64,000 bases of DNA, taken from VGBO01 sp964453335 (GTDB lineage: Bacteria > Actinomycetota > Acidimicrobiia > Acidimicrobiales > CAIXPF01). The position numbers and the translations under genes are program-made. The DNA lies in the NCBI GenBank assembly GCA_964453335.1, contig CAYVOK010000011.1, positions 1 to 64,000 on the forward strand. The letters are read 5' to 3'. Of this stretch, positions 32,487 to 40,647 are shown piece after piece (within the stretch, counting starts at the first letter, position 1; the number at the start of each line of letters is the position of its first letter). The notes beneath the pieces were generated by a model. That model was not told the DNA's origin. It saw only the letters and a list, made by a program, of their open reading frames with translations, and ran no database searches.

Positions 32487-34775
32487 TCAGCGGGTGGCGT
32501 CGCGGATCGTCCGCCACACCGACTCGGGGGTGCAGGGCATGTCGACGTGGGTGACACCGAGATGGGCGAGCGCGTCGACGACGGCGTTCTGGATCGCCGG
32601 AGTCGCCCCGACCGTGCCCGATTCGCCGATGCCCTTCGCGCCGAGCTCGTTCACCGGACTCGGCGTCTCCATCACGACACGCTCGAACAGCGGCAACTCG
32701 GCTGCGGAGATCACCGGGTAGTCGGCGAAGTTCGCGGTCAACGGGTTGCCGGCGTCGTCGTAGACGAACCCCTCGAGCAGCGCCTGCGCCGCGCCCTGGG
32801 CGAGACCGCCGTGGACCTGGCCGTCGGCGAGGAGCGGGTTCAGGATGACACCGGCGTCGTCGCAGGCGACGAGGCGCCGCAGGCGGACCGCACCGGTCTC
32901 GGTGTCGACCTCGACGACGGCGACGTGCGCACCGAAGGGGAACGTCGGCCCAGACGCGGCGAAGTCCGTCTCGGCGTGCAGCAGGCGACGGCCCTCACCG
33001 CCGTCCGCCTCGACGGCCGACTCGGCCACTGCAGCGACATCGGCCCAGGAGACGGTGATCGCCGGGGTGCCGGCCACGTGGAAGCGGCCGGCGACCGGGT
33101 CGTGCACGACGTCGTCCGGCGCCGCCTCGAGACGGTCGGCGGCGAGACGACGCGCGAGCTCGACGAGCTCGCCGGCCGCCTGCCACAACGCCACGCCGTT
33201 CGACTGCAACGAGCGGCTCCCGCCGGTCTGCCCACCCCGGGGGATCTCGTCGGTGTCGCTGGAGCGGACCTCGACGTCGTCGACGGGGACACCGAGACGG
33301 TCGGCGACGAGCATCGCCCACGCCGTGTGGTGACCCTGGCCGTACGGCGTCGACCCGGTGCGCGCCACGAACCGACCGTCGGGCAGCAGCTCGACCGCGC
33401 CGTAGTCGGGGCGCAGGATGCCGGCGGTGCGTTCCACGTAGGTGGCGATCCCGATGCCGAGGAGCGTGCGGTCACCGTCCGCTCGGCGTCGTGCCTGTTC
33501 GGTCCGGAGCGCCGCGAGATCGGCGGCGGCGACGGCGCGGTCGAGCGCACCCGCGTAGTCGCCCGAGTCGTAGGTCATGCCGGACAGCGTGCGGAAGGGG
33601 AACCGGTCCGCGTCGACGAAGTTCCGCCGCCGGACCTCGATCGGGTCCATGCCGATCGCCGCGGCGAACACGTCGACCGCCCGTTCGATCGCCGCGGCGG
33701 CCTCCGGTCGACCGGCGCCGCGGTAGGCACCCGTCGGCACCGTGTTCGTGACGACCGACTCGGAACGGAACCCGGCGGTCGGGATGTCGTAGCAGCCCGT
33801 CAGCATCGCCCGGGTGTTGGCGGGCAGCGACGCCGCACCGGCCGGGTACGCGCCGGCGTCCTGGAGCACGTGCGCCTCGTACGCATGGATGCGACCGGAA
33901 CGATCACCGCCGATCCGCAGGAACTGCACCTGTCCCCGGCCGTGGTGCAGACCGACCATGTCGGCGCTGCGGGTCGGCACCCAGCGGACCGGGCGACCGA
34001 CCCGGCGGGCGAGGAAGGGCAGCAGGAGCTCCTCGCAGTGCGGCGTGCCCTTCGCCCCGAAGCTGCCGCCCACGTCGCGGGCGACGACCCGCACCGCTGC
34101 GGGCTCGAGACCGTAGACCTTGGCGAGTGTCGCCCGCACCGGGTGCACGCCCTGGCACGAGGCGTGGTGGATCAGGCGGTCGCCCTCCCACAGTGACGCG
34201 GCGACCCGGGGCTCCATCGGGGCCGCGGCGAGACGGTTGTTCACGACACGGACCTCGGCGACGACCTCACAGGACGCGAAGTCGGGGCTGAGTTCCGGTG
34301 CGTCGAGGCGCAGGGCGATGTTCGACCCGAGTGAGGGGAAGAGCAACGACTCGTCCCGTGCGGCGGTCTCGAGGTCGACGACGACCGGCAGCGGGTCGTA
34401 GTCCACCTCGACGAGCTCGACGGCGTCCGCCGCAGCGACCGCGTCGACGGCGACGACGGCGACGACCGCCTCGCCGACGAAGCGCACCACGTCGGTGGCG
34501 AGGAGCGGGCGCGCCATCCCGGCGGGGAGGTCGGGGCTCGGTTGCGGCATCGGCCCGAGCCCGTCGAGATCCGCGGCGGTGACCACGTCGATCACGCCGG
34601 GGGCGCGCCGAGCGGCGGCGGTGTCGCAGCGGGTGATGCGGGCGTGCGCGACCGGCGCGGTCACGTAGTGCACGACGACGGCGCCGGGGAGGTCCAGGTC
34701 GGCGACGAACGTCCCGCCGGTCGTGAGGAGGGCACGGTCCTCGCGGCGGGGGAGGGGCGTGCCACGCAGCGTCAT
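32487..34775 (-). CDS. Molybdopterin-binding xanthine dehydrogenase/CoxL-like large subunit (form II motif)
   Basis: A 762-residue large subunit of the molybdenum hydroxylase family. RREDRALLTTGGTFVADL begins the protein; the active-site loop reads AYRGAGR, the signature of form II (not true CO dehydrogenase, which has AYXCSFR). GIGESGTVGATPAIQNAV near the end contains the catalytic Glu region. The medium (FAD) and small (2Fe-2S) subunits that normally lie next to it are absent in both directions, so it is an orphan or works with distant partners. It may oxidise an aldehyde or N-heterocycle. The ATG at 34775 lacks a clear ribosome binding site. Confidence 0.9.
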   Translation of the reverse strand: MTLRGTPLPRREDRALLTTGGTFVADLDLPGAVVVHYVTAPVAHARITRCDTAAARRAPGVIDVVTAADLDGLGPMPQPSPDLPAGMARPLLATDVVRFVGEAVVAVVAVDAVAAADAVELVEVDYDPLPVVVDLETAARDESLLFPSLGSNIALRLDAPELSPDFASCEVVAEVRVVNNRLAAAPMEPRVAASLWEGDRLIHHASCQGVHPVRATLAKVYGLEPAAVRVVARDVGGSFGAKGTPHCEELLLPFLARRVGRPVRWVPTRSADMVGLHHGRGQVQFLRIGGDRSGRIHAYEAHVLQDAGAYPAGAASLPANTRAMLTGCYDIPTAGFRSESVVTNTVPTGAYRGAGRPEAAAAIERAVDVFAAAIGMDPIEVRRRNFVDADRFPFRTLSGMTYDSGDYAGALDRAVAAADLAALRTEQARRRADGDRTLLGIGIATYVERTAGILRPDYGAVELLPDGRFVARTGSTPYGQGHHTAWAMLVADRLGVPVDDVEVRSSDTDEIPRGGQTGGSRSLQSNGVALWQAAGELVELARRLAADRLEAAPDDVVHDPVAGRFHVAGTPAITVSWADVAAVAESAVEADGGEGRRLLHAETDFAASGPTFPFGAHVAVVEVDTETGAVRLRRLVACDDAGVILNPLLADGQVHGGLAQGAAQALLEGFVYDDAGNPLTANFADYPVISAAELPLFERVVMETPSPVNELGAKGIGESGTVGATPAIQNAVVDALAHLGVTHVDMPCTPESVWRTIRDATR

Positions 34776-34846
34776 GGCGTCATCCAACCACACCCGGGAG
34801 GTGCTGCTGCTGCCTAGGCTCGGCCGCCGGACGAGGGGGGGTCACC

Positions 34847-35653
34847 ATGAGCTACGCACCCGAGCACGACGACTTCGCGACGTTGCGGGTCGAGCGGGAC
34901 GACGACGAGAGGGTCCTGCGGGTGTTCCTGCACCGGCCCGAACGCCGCAACGCCGTGAACGACCGGATGATGCTCGAGGTCGGTGACCTGTTCATCCGCC
35001 TGCAGCAGGACTTCCGCACCCGCGTCGTCGTCCTCGGGGGCGACGGGGCGTCGTTCTGCTCGGGTGCGGACCGCAAGCCCGACGACCAGCCCCTCGCCGA
35101 ACCGGTCGGCGAACGGGAACGACGGTTCCGGGCGCATCTGGGTCGTCGTGCCGCACGGGCGATCGAGGAGTGCGAGATCACCACCGTCGCCCGTGTGCAG
35201 GGCCACGCGGCCGGCGGCGGCGCCGTGTGGGCGGTCTCCTGCGACTTCCGGGTGGCGACGGAGGAAGCGCTGCTCTGGTACCCCGAGATCGAGCTCGGGA
35301 TGCCGCTCACCTGGGCGGCGACCCCCCGGCTGATCGGTGAGATCGGCATGGCCCGCGCCCGCCAGCTCGTGCTGCTGTGCGAGCGCATCACCGGTCGGAC
35401 GGCGTTCGACTGGGGCCTCGTGCACGAGACCGTCCCCGCCGACGGCCTCGACGCCGCCGTCGACCGCTGGGTGACACGGCTCCTCGAGCTCCCCGACCTC
35501 GCCGTGCACATGACGAAGACGCAGTTCCGCGCCTACGGCCGCAACGTGGCGCTCGGCGACGTGTCCGAGGCGGACGCCGACCAGATCGTGCTGGCCCGGG
35601 CGACGCCGGAGACCCAGGCGCGCATCCGGGCGCCCTTCGACCGTCGGCAGTAG
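34847..35653 (+). CDS. Enoyl-CoA hydratase/isomerase family protein
   Basis: A 268-residue crotonase-fold protein. It has LHRPERRNAVNDRM, the oxyanion-hole segment GASFCSGADR and GHAAGGGAVWAVSCDFRVA. The first Glu of hydratases would lie in the IELGMPLTW segment (EIELG), so hydration of enoyl-CoA is possible. The ATG at 34847 follows GAGGGGGGG. The SRPBCC gene begins 11 bp downstream but has its own promoter. Confidence 0.92.
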   Translation: MSYAPEHDDFATLRVERDDDERVLRVFLHRPERRNAVNDRMMLEVGDLFIRLQQDFRTRVVVLGGDGASFCSGADRKPDDQPLAEPVGERERRFRAHLGRRAARAIEECEITTVARVQGHAAGGGAVWAVSCDFRVATEEALLWYPEIELGMPLTWAATPRLIGEIGMARARQLVLLCERITGRTAFDWGLVHETVPADGLDAAVDRWVTRLLELPDLAVHMTKTQFRAYGRNVALGDVSEADADQIVLARATPETQARIRAPFDRRQ

Positions 35654-35656
35654 GTT
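35651..35656 (+). promoter_or_regulatory. -10 element (TAGGTT), leaderless, of the SRPBCC gene
   Basis: TAGGTT overlaps the enoyl-CoA hydratase stop codon and is 8 nt before the ATG at 35665. Confidence 0.55.
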
Positions 35657-35664
35657 GCGCGGCC

Positions 35665-36120
35665 ATGACGGAAACGGTCCGCTTCGAACGCAGTCACGAC
35701 GTCGTCATCGCCGCACCCGCGGCGGTGGTGCTCGACTACGTCTCGAACCCGCAGTCCTGGCGCGAGTGGATGCCGGCCACCCACGACATGGACAGCCCCG
35801 ACCGTCCGATGCTCGCCGGTGAGACCTTCGTGGAGAAGTGGGCGACCCGGCAGGCCGAGGTGCAGCTCGACTGGTCGGTGACCGAACGGGTCGAGGGGAG
35901 CTGCTGGGTGGCGGAGGCGGACACCGACTTCATCGGTCGGATCGTCGCCCGCTACGAGGTCGTCGACCTCGGGGACGGGACGTGCCGGTACACGCGGCGC
36001 ATCGTCAACCCGGCCCGTGCGAAGGCGCCGACGCCGGAGATGATCGACCGCATCGACGCCGAGGCTGCGGTGTGCCTCGCGAACATCAAGCGGAACGTCG
36101 AGGCGCGCACCGCCCGCTGA
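35665..36120 (+). CDS. SRPBCC / polyketide-cyclase-like (START fold) protein
   Basis: A 151-residue protein of the SRPBCC lipid-binding fold: FERSHDVVIAAPAAVVLDYV, WREWMPATHDM and ARYEVVDLGDGTCRYTRRIV are typical strands and loops. Such proteins bind hydrophobic ligands in a deep pocket; some act as cyclases or hydratases, many have no known enzyme role. It lies after an enoyl-CoA hydratase gene. It converges with the flavin monooxygenase gene, with 7 bp between stops. Confidence 0.85.
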   Translation: MTETVRFERSHDVVIAAPAAVVLDYVSNPQSWREWMPATHDMDSPDRPMLAGETFVEKWATRQAEVQLDWSVTERVEGSCWVAEADTDFIGRIVARYEVVDLGDGTCRYTRRIVNPARAKAPTPEMIDRIDAEAAVCLANIKRNVEARTAR

Positions 36121-36127
36121 GACGGGT

Positions 36128-37579
36128 TCAGCTCGACAGCGTGTAGTGCTCGAGCTTCGGGGCGCGCATCTCGTCGACGAAGCGTTCGAAGGTGAACGTC
36201 CACGACGCCGGGATGCCCTCGTCGTCGAGGTACCAGCTCCGACAACCCGTCACCCAGATCGTGCGCATGGCGGCCTCGCGGCGCTCGGCCTCGAGTGCGG
36301 CGGTCGCCTCGGCGGTCGCTGCGATCGCGCGGGCACGGTCGGCGGCGAGCACGTCGACGAGCTGCATGACGTAGGCCATCTGCATCTCGGCGACCTCGAT
36401 GAGGGAGAAGTTGCCGACCGGGCCGTTCGGCCCGTTGAGCAGGAACAGGTTCGGGAACCCCGGCACCGACACCGACAGGTAGGCGGTCGGGCGCGTGCGC
36501 CACGCGTCGTCGAGGTCGACCCCGTCGACACCGGTCACCCGCGTCGGTCGCACGAACCGGTCGGGCTTGAACCCGGTGGCGAGCACGAGGACGTCGAGCT
36601 CGTGGAGGGTGCCGTCGGCCGTGCGGACACCGTCCGGTTCGATCCGTTCGATCGCATCGGTGACGAGGACGGCGTTCGGTTCCTGGATCTTCTCGTAGAA
36701 GTCCGGTGAGGCGATGAGACGCTTGCACGCGGCGCGGTAGTCCGGCCGCAGCTTCTCCCGGAGTACCGGGTCGACGACGGTGTCCTCGAGGTTGCGACGG
36801 CACTGGTCCTCGACCGCCTTGATCCCCGGCGAGTCGGCGTCGATGACCGCGGCCGAGAACGCATCACGGAAGGCACTCGCGAGCTGGGCACGGACCGCCT
36901 CGAGCTTCGCCGGGTCGTTCCGGTACCGCTCCTTCTCGGCGTCGCTCACCTCGGGGTTGTCGACCCTGATCACCCACTGCGCCGTGCGCTGGAACAGGGT
37001 GAACCGTTCGGCCCGGGGGATGAGGGCGGTGGCGATCTGCACCGCCGTCGACCCGGTGCCGATCACCCCGATCCGCTTTCCGTCGAGGGGCACGTCGTGG
37101 TCCCACTGCGCGCTGTGGAAGGCCGCGCCGCGGAAGGTCTCGATGCCCTCGAAGTGCGGGATGTTCGGATGGTGCAGGACACCGGTCGCCGCGATGACCA
37201 CGTCGAACCGTTCGGTGGCCCCCTGCCCGGTGTGCAGGTCCCAGGCACCGTCACGCCACTCGAGTGCCGTGACCTCCTCGGAGAACCGCACGAGCGGGGT
37301 GATGCCGTAGCGCTCAGCGACACCCTCGAAGTAGCGCTGGATCTCGTCGCCGGGGGAGAACCGGCGCGACCAGTCGGGGTTCGGCTCGAAGGAGTACGAG
37401 TACACGTACGACGGGACGTCGCACGCGATGCCCGGGTAGGTGTTCTCCCGCCACGTCCCACCGAGTCGGTCGGCCTTCTCGAACACGGTCACGTCGTCGT
37501 GTCCGGCCTTGCGCAGCTCGATCGCGGCGAGGATCCCCGCCATGCCCGAGCCGATGATCGCAAACCGCATGTTCCGCAT
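36128..37579 (-). CDS. Flavin-containing / Baeyer-Villiger monooxygenase
   Basis: A 483-residue class B flavoprotein. The FAD Rossmann motif is GSGMAGILAAIELRKAG and the NADPH motif is GVIGTGSTAVQ. The BVMO fingerprint FRGAAFHSAQWDHD fits FxGxxxHxxxW(P/D). VFEKADRLGGTWREN and the C-terminal VTGCRSWYLDDEGIPASWTF agree with the family. Converts ketones to esters or lactones using O2 and NADPH. The ATG at 37579 has GGAGGGTGGGCG upstream; TAGGGT at 37623-37628 could be its -10. Confidence 0.93.
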   Translation of the reverse strand: MRNMRFAIIGSGMAGILAAIELRKAGHDDVTVFEKADRLGGTWRENTYPGIACDVPSYVYSYSFEPNPDWSRRFSPGDEIQRYFEGVAERYGITPLVRFSEEVTALEWRDGAWDLHTGQGATERFDVVIAATGVLHHPNIPHFEGIETFRGAAFHSAQWDHDVPLDGKRIGVIGTGSTAVQIATALIPRAERFTLFQRTAQWVIRVDNPEVSDAEKERYRNDPAKLEAVRAQLASAFRDAFSAAVIDADSPGIKAVEDQCRRNLEDTVVDPVLREKLRPDYRAACKRLIASPDFYEKIQEPNAVLVTDAIERIEPDGVRTADGTLHELDVLVLATGFKPDRFVRPTRVTGVDGVDLDDAWRTRPTAYLSVSVPGFPNLFLLNGPNGPVGNFSLIEVAEMQMAYVMQLVDVLAADRARAIAATAEATAALEAERREAAMRTIWVTGCRSWYLDDEGIPASWTFTFERFVDEMRAPKLEHYTLSS

Positions 37580-37735
37580 CGCCCACCCTCCCGTGCCGTC
37601 CCGGTCCCACCGGTCGCGGACCACCCTAGGTCCCCGACCGGGTCCCGCCGCCACGCCCGACGCGCCCCGCGCGGCCGCGGTATCGTCGGCGCAGATCGGC
37701 CGGTATCGACCCGGTCGATCCGGGAGGGAGAGACC

Positions 37736-38956
37736 ATGACCCCCGTGCTCACCGGGCTCCGGATCGTCGAGGGATCGGCGTTCGTCGCCGCCCCGCTCGG
37801 CGGGATGACCCTCGCCCAGCTCGGCGCCGACGTCATCCGGTTCGACGCGATCGGCGGCGGTCTCGACTTCCACCGGTGGCCGGTCACCGACGAAGGGGTG
37901 AGCCTGTTCTGGGCCGGGCTCAACAAGGGGAAGCGGTCGATCCAGGTCGACCTGCGCCGCCCCGAGGGCCGGGAGCTCGTCGCCGACGTCATCACCGCAC
38001 CGGGACCCGAGGCCGGGATCTTCCTGTCGAACTTCCCCGAGGGGGGATGGTTGTCCGACGCCGCCCTGCGGGCCCGCCGAGAGGACCTCATCTACGTCAA
38101 CATCATCGGGAACCCCGACGAGTCGACGGCGGTCGACTACACGGTGAACCCGTCGTCCGGCTTCGCGTTCGCGACGGGCCCGTCCGGTTCTGCGAACCCG
38201 ACGAACCACGTGCTCCCCGCCTGGGACACCGCGACCGGTCTCACCGCAGCGGTCGGCCTCCTCGCCGCCGAGCGGTTCCGCGCCCGCACCGGCGAGGGTC
38301 AGCTCGTGAAGATCTCTCTCACCGACGTCGCGTTCGCGATGGTCGCGAACCTCGGCTACCTCGCCCAGGCACAGCTCACCAACGAGGACCGCACCCAGAT
38401 CGGCAACGACCTCTACGGCGCGTTCGGACGGGACTTCCCGACCCGGGACGGCCGCCGGGTGATGGTGGTCGCCATCAGCCTCAAGCAGTGGCAGAGCCTC
38501 GTCGAGGCGACCGGCATCGCCGACCACCTGCCAGCGATCGAAGCCGCCCTCGGGGTCGACCTGCGGGAGGAAGGTGACCGGTTCAAGGCGCGCGACGCGA
38601 TCGCCGCGTTCATCGCCCCCGTCATCGCCCGCCACAGCCTCGAGGAGTTGCGGGAGATCTTCGACGCCCGCGGGGTGTGCTGGGGGCCCTACCAGACCTT
38701 CACGCAGCTCGTGCGGGAGGATCCGCGCTGTTCGGCCGACAACCCGATGTTCACGAAGATCGACCAGCCCGGGGTCGGGCGCGTGCTCATCCCGGGATCA
38801 CCGCTGTCCTTCAGCGAGGTCGCCCGGCAGCGGCCAGTCGCCTCCCCCCGGCTCGGACAGCACACCGACGAGGTCCTCGCCGACGTCCTCGGCATGACCG
38901 CCCACGAGATCGGACTCCTCCACGACAAGGGGATCGTCGCCGGGGGCGAGGGGTGA
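37736..38956 (+). CDS. Family III CoA-transferase (CaiB/BaiF)
   Basis: A 406-residue CaiB/BaiF protein. GLRIVEGSAFVAAPLGGMTL, AQLGADVIRFD, GLNKGKRSIQVDLRRP and RARTGEGQLVKISLTDVA give the family pattern. The next gene, overlapping by 4 bp, encodes a MaoC-type hydratase resembling mesaconyl-C4-CoA hydratase. CaiB/hydratase pairs of this kind act on branched C4-C5 dicarboxylic CoA esters, for example mesaconyl-CoA C1-C4 transfer. The specific substrate is inferred. The ATG at 37736 follows GGGAGGGAG. Confidence 0.92.
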   Translation: MTPVLTGLRIVEGSAFVAAPLGGMTLAQLGADVIRFDAIGGGLDFHRWPVTDEGVSLFWAGLNKGKRSIQVDLRRPEGRELVADVITAPGPEAGIFLSNFPEGGWLSDAALRARREDLIYVNIIGNPDESTAVDYTVNPSSGFAFATGPSGSANPTNHVLPAWDTATGLTAAVGLLAAERFRARTGEGQLVKISLTDVAFAMVANLGYLAQAQLTNEDRTQIGNDLYGAFGRDFPTRDGRRVMVVAISLKQWQSLVEATGIADHLPAIEAALGVDLREEGDRFKARDAIAAFIAPVIARHSLEELREIFDARGVCWGPYQTFTQLVREDPRCSADNPMFTKIDQPGVGRVLIPGSPLSFSEVARQRPVASPRLGQHTDEVLADVLGMTAHEIGLLHDKGIVAGGEG

Positions 38957-39771
38957 GCGAGTTCACGCTCGCGACGCTCGGCCTCGCCGAACGCACGACG
39001 TCCGACCTCGACCTCGAACCGCTCCGGCGCCTCGCCGCCACCCTCGACACGTCGCTGCCCGACGGGCCGCTCCCCATCACCTGGCACTGGATCTACTTCG
39101 TGCCGCTCGCCGGATCGGCCGACCTCGGTGGTGACGGCCACCCGCGTCGGCCGCCGGGGCGCCTGACCGACGCCTACCCGCGCCGCATGTTCGCCGGTGG
39201 GCGCATCACGTCGTCGGGCGGGCTCCGGCCCGGACGGCCGGCGGTGCGGACGACCGAGCTGCGCTCGGCGGAGGAGAAGACCGGTCGGACCGGGTCCCTC
39301 CTCGTCGTCGGTGTCCGGAACCGCTACGAGCAGGACGGCACGGTCGTGCTCGAGGAGGAACAGGACCTGGTGTACCGGGCCGCCGGAGGTGCCCCGGTGC
39401 CGCTGCCCGAACCCGGCGGTGCGACGCCGACCGCGACGTGGACGTCGACCGCCACCCCCGATCGACCGCTCCTGTTCAGGTACTCGGCGGTCACGTTCAA
39501 TGCGCACCGGATCCACTACGACGAGCCGTATGCGACGACCGCGGAGGGCTATCCCTCCCTCGTGGTCCACGGGCCGCTCACGGCGACCCGGCTCGCCGAC
39601 CTCGCCACCACGGGCCTGGGCCGCCCGCTGCGCTCGTTCAGCTTCCGGGCGGAGGCGCCGCTGTTCGTCGACCAGCCGGTCACCTACCTCGGTGACCCGG
39701 TCGACGGTGGCGCCGAGCTGCGCGCCGTCCGCGTCGACGGCGCGACGGCGATGTCCGCCCGGGCGAGCTGA
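38953..39771 (+). CDS. MaoC-type hydratase (mesaconyl-C4-CoA hydratase/FAS1-dehydratase-like)
   Basis: A 272-residue double-hotdog protein. The N-terminal hotdog has HWIYFVPLAGSADLGGDGHP; the C-terminal hotdog carries the hydratase-2 motif NAHRIHYDEPYA followed by YPSLVVHGPLTATRLADL, with the catalytic Asp and His. This layout is that of mesaconyl-C4-CoA and itaconyl-CoA hydratases. The GTG at 38953 overlaps the stop of the CoA-transferase gene (GTGA), so translation is coupled and a joint pathway is likely. Confidence 0.9.
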   Translation: MSEFTLATLGLAERTTSDLDLEPLRRLAATLDTSLPDGPLPITWHWIYFVPLAGSADLGGDGHPRRPPGRLTDAYPRRMFAGGRITSSGGLRPGRPAVRTTELRSAEEKTGRTGSLLVVGVRNRYEQDGTVVLEEEQDLVYRAAGGAPVPLPEPGGATPTATWTSTATPDRPLLFRYSAVTFNAHRIHYDEPYATTAEGYPSLVVHGPLTATRLADLATTGLGRPLRSFSFRAEAPLFVDQPVTYLGDPVDGGAELRAVRVDGATAMSARAS

Positions 39772-39798
39772 TCCCATCACCATCAACGAGGAGCCATC

Positions 39799-40581
39799 GT
39801 GACGACCCCGTCCTTCCCCCTGCCCTACGCGTCGACCGACCTGACCGGCCATGTCGCGCTCGTCACCGGAGCGTCCTCCGGTCTCGGGCACCGGTTCGCC
39901 CGCACGCTCGCCGCCGCCGGCGCCGACGTCGTCGTCGCAGCCCGTCGCACCGACCGGCTCGAGGAGCTCACCGCGACCATCACCGCAGCCGGCGGCCGCT
40001 GCGCCCCCGTCGCGCTCGACATGACCGACGCCGATGCGATCGTCGCCGCGGTCGACGCCGCCGAGGCGGCGTTCGGCACCGTCACGATCCTCGTGAACAA
40101 CGCCGGTATCCCCGACGCGCAGCGGGCGCACAAGATGTCCGTCGACCTCGTCGACCGGGTGCTCGACACGAACCTGCGGGGCCCGTACCTGTTGTCCTGC
40201 GAGGTCGCACGCCGCCTCATCGCCGCGGACCGCCCGGGGCGCATGGTGAACATCTCCTCGATGGGGGCCTTCGACTACGACGGCATGGGGGCGGCGCTCT
40301 ACTCGATCACGAAGGCGGCGGTGAACCGCATGACCGAGGCGCTCGCCATGGAGTGGTCGCGCAACCACATCAACGTGAACGGCATCGCCCCGGGTGCGTT
40401 CGCGTCGGAGATGATGGACGGGATGATGTCCCGCATCGGTGACTTCACACCGAAACTGCCCCGCAAGCGCCTCGGCGACCCGGCGCAGCTCGACTCGACG
40501 CTGCTGTACCTGTGCGCGCCGGCGTCGGAGTTCGTCACCGGCACGGTGATCAAGGTCGACGACGGTCAACAGCGACGCTGA
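39799..40581 (+). CDS. SDR-family oxidoreductase
   Basis: A 260-residue short-chain dehydrogenase with TGASSGLG, NNAGIPDAQ, catalytic YSITKAA and the C-terminal IKVDDGQQ. It likely oxidises or reduces a hydroxyacyl intermediate made by the upstream CoA-transferase/hydratase pair. The GTG at 39799 is preceded by GAGGAG at 5-6 nt. The gap to the MaoC gene is 27 bp, so the three genes form one unit. Confidence 0.92.
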   Translation: MTTPSFPLPYASTDLTGHVALVTGASSGLGHRFARTLAAAGADVVVAARRTDRLEELTATITAAGGRCAPVALDMTDADAIVAAVDAAEAAFGTVTILVNNAGIPDAQRAHKMSVDLVDRVLDTNLRGPYLLSCEVARRLIAADRPGRMVNISSMGAFDYDGMGAALYSITKAAVNRMTEALAMEWSRNHINVNGIAPGAFASEMMDGMMSRIGDFTPKLPRKRLGDPAQLDSTLLYLCAPASEFVTGTVIKVDDGQQRR

Positions 40582-40647
40582 CCCGGGGCCGCCGTCTACG
40601 ATGCGGGTCGTGCCGTCGGGGGACGGTCGGGTCGAAGGGGGAACACC

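Noticed and set aside
32487..34775. Annotation as aerobic CO dehydrogenase large subunit (CoxL form I)
   Set aside because: The active-site loop is AYRGAGR rather than AYXCSFR, and no coxM or coxS is adjacent.
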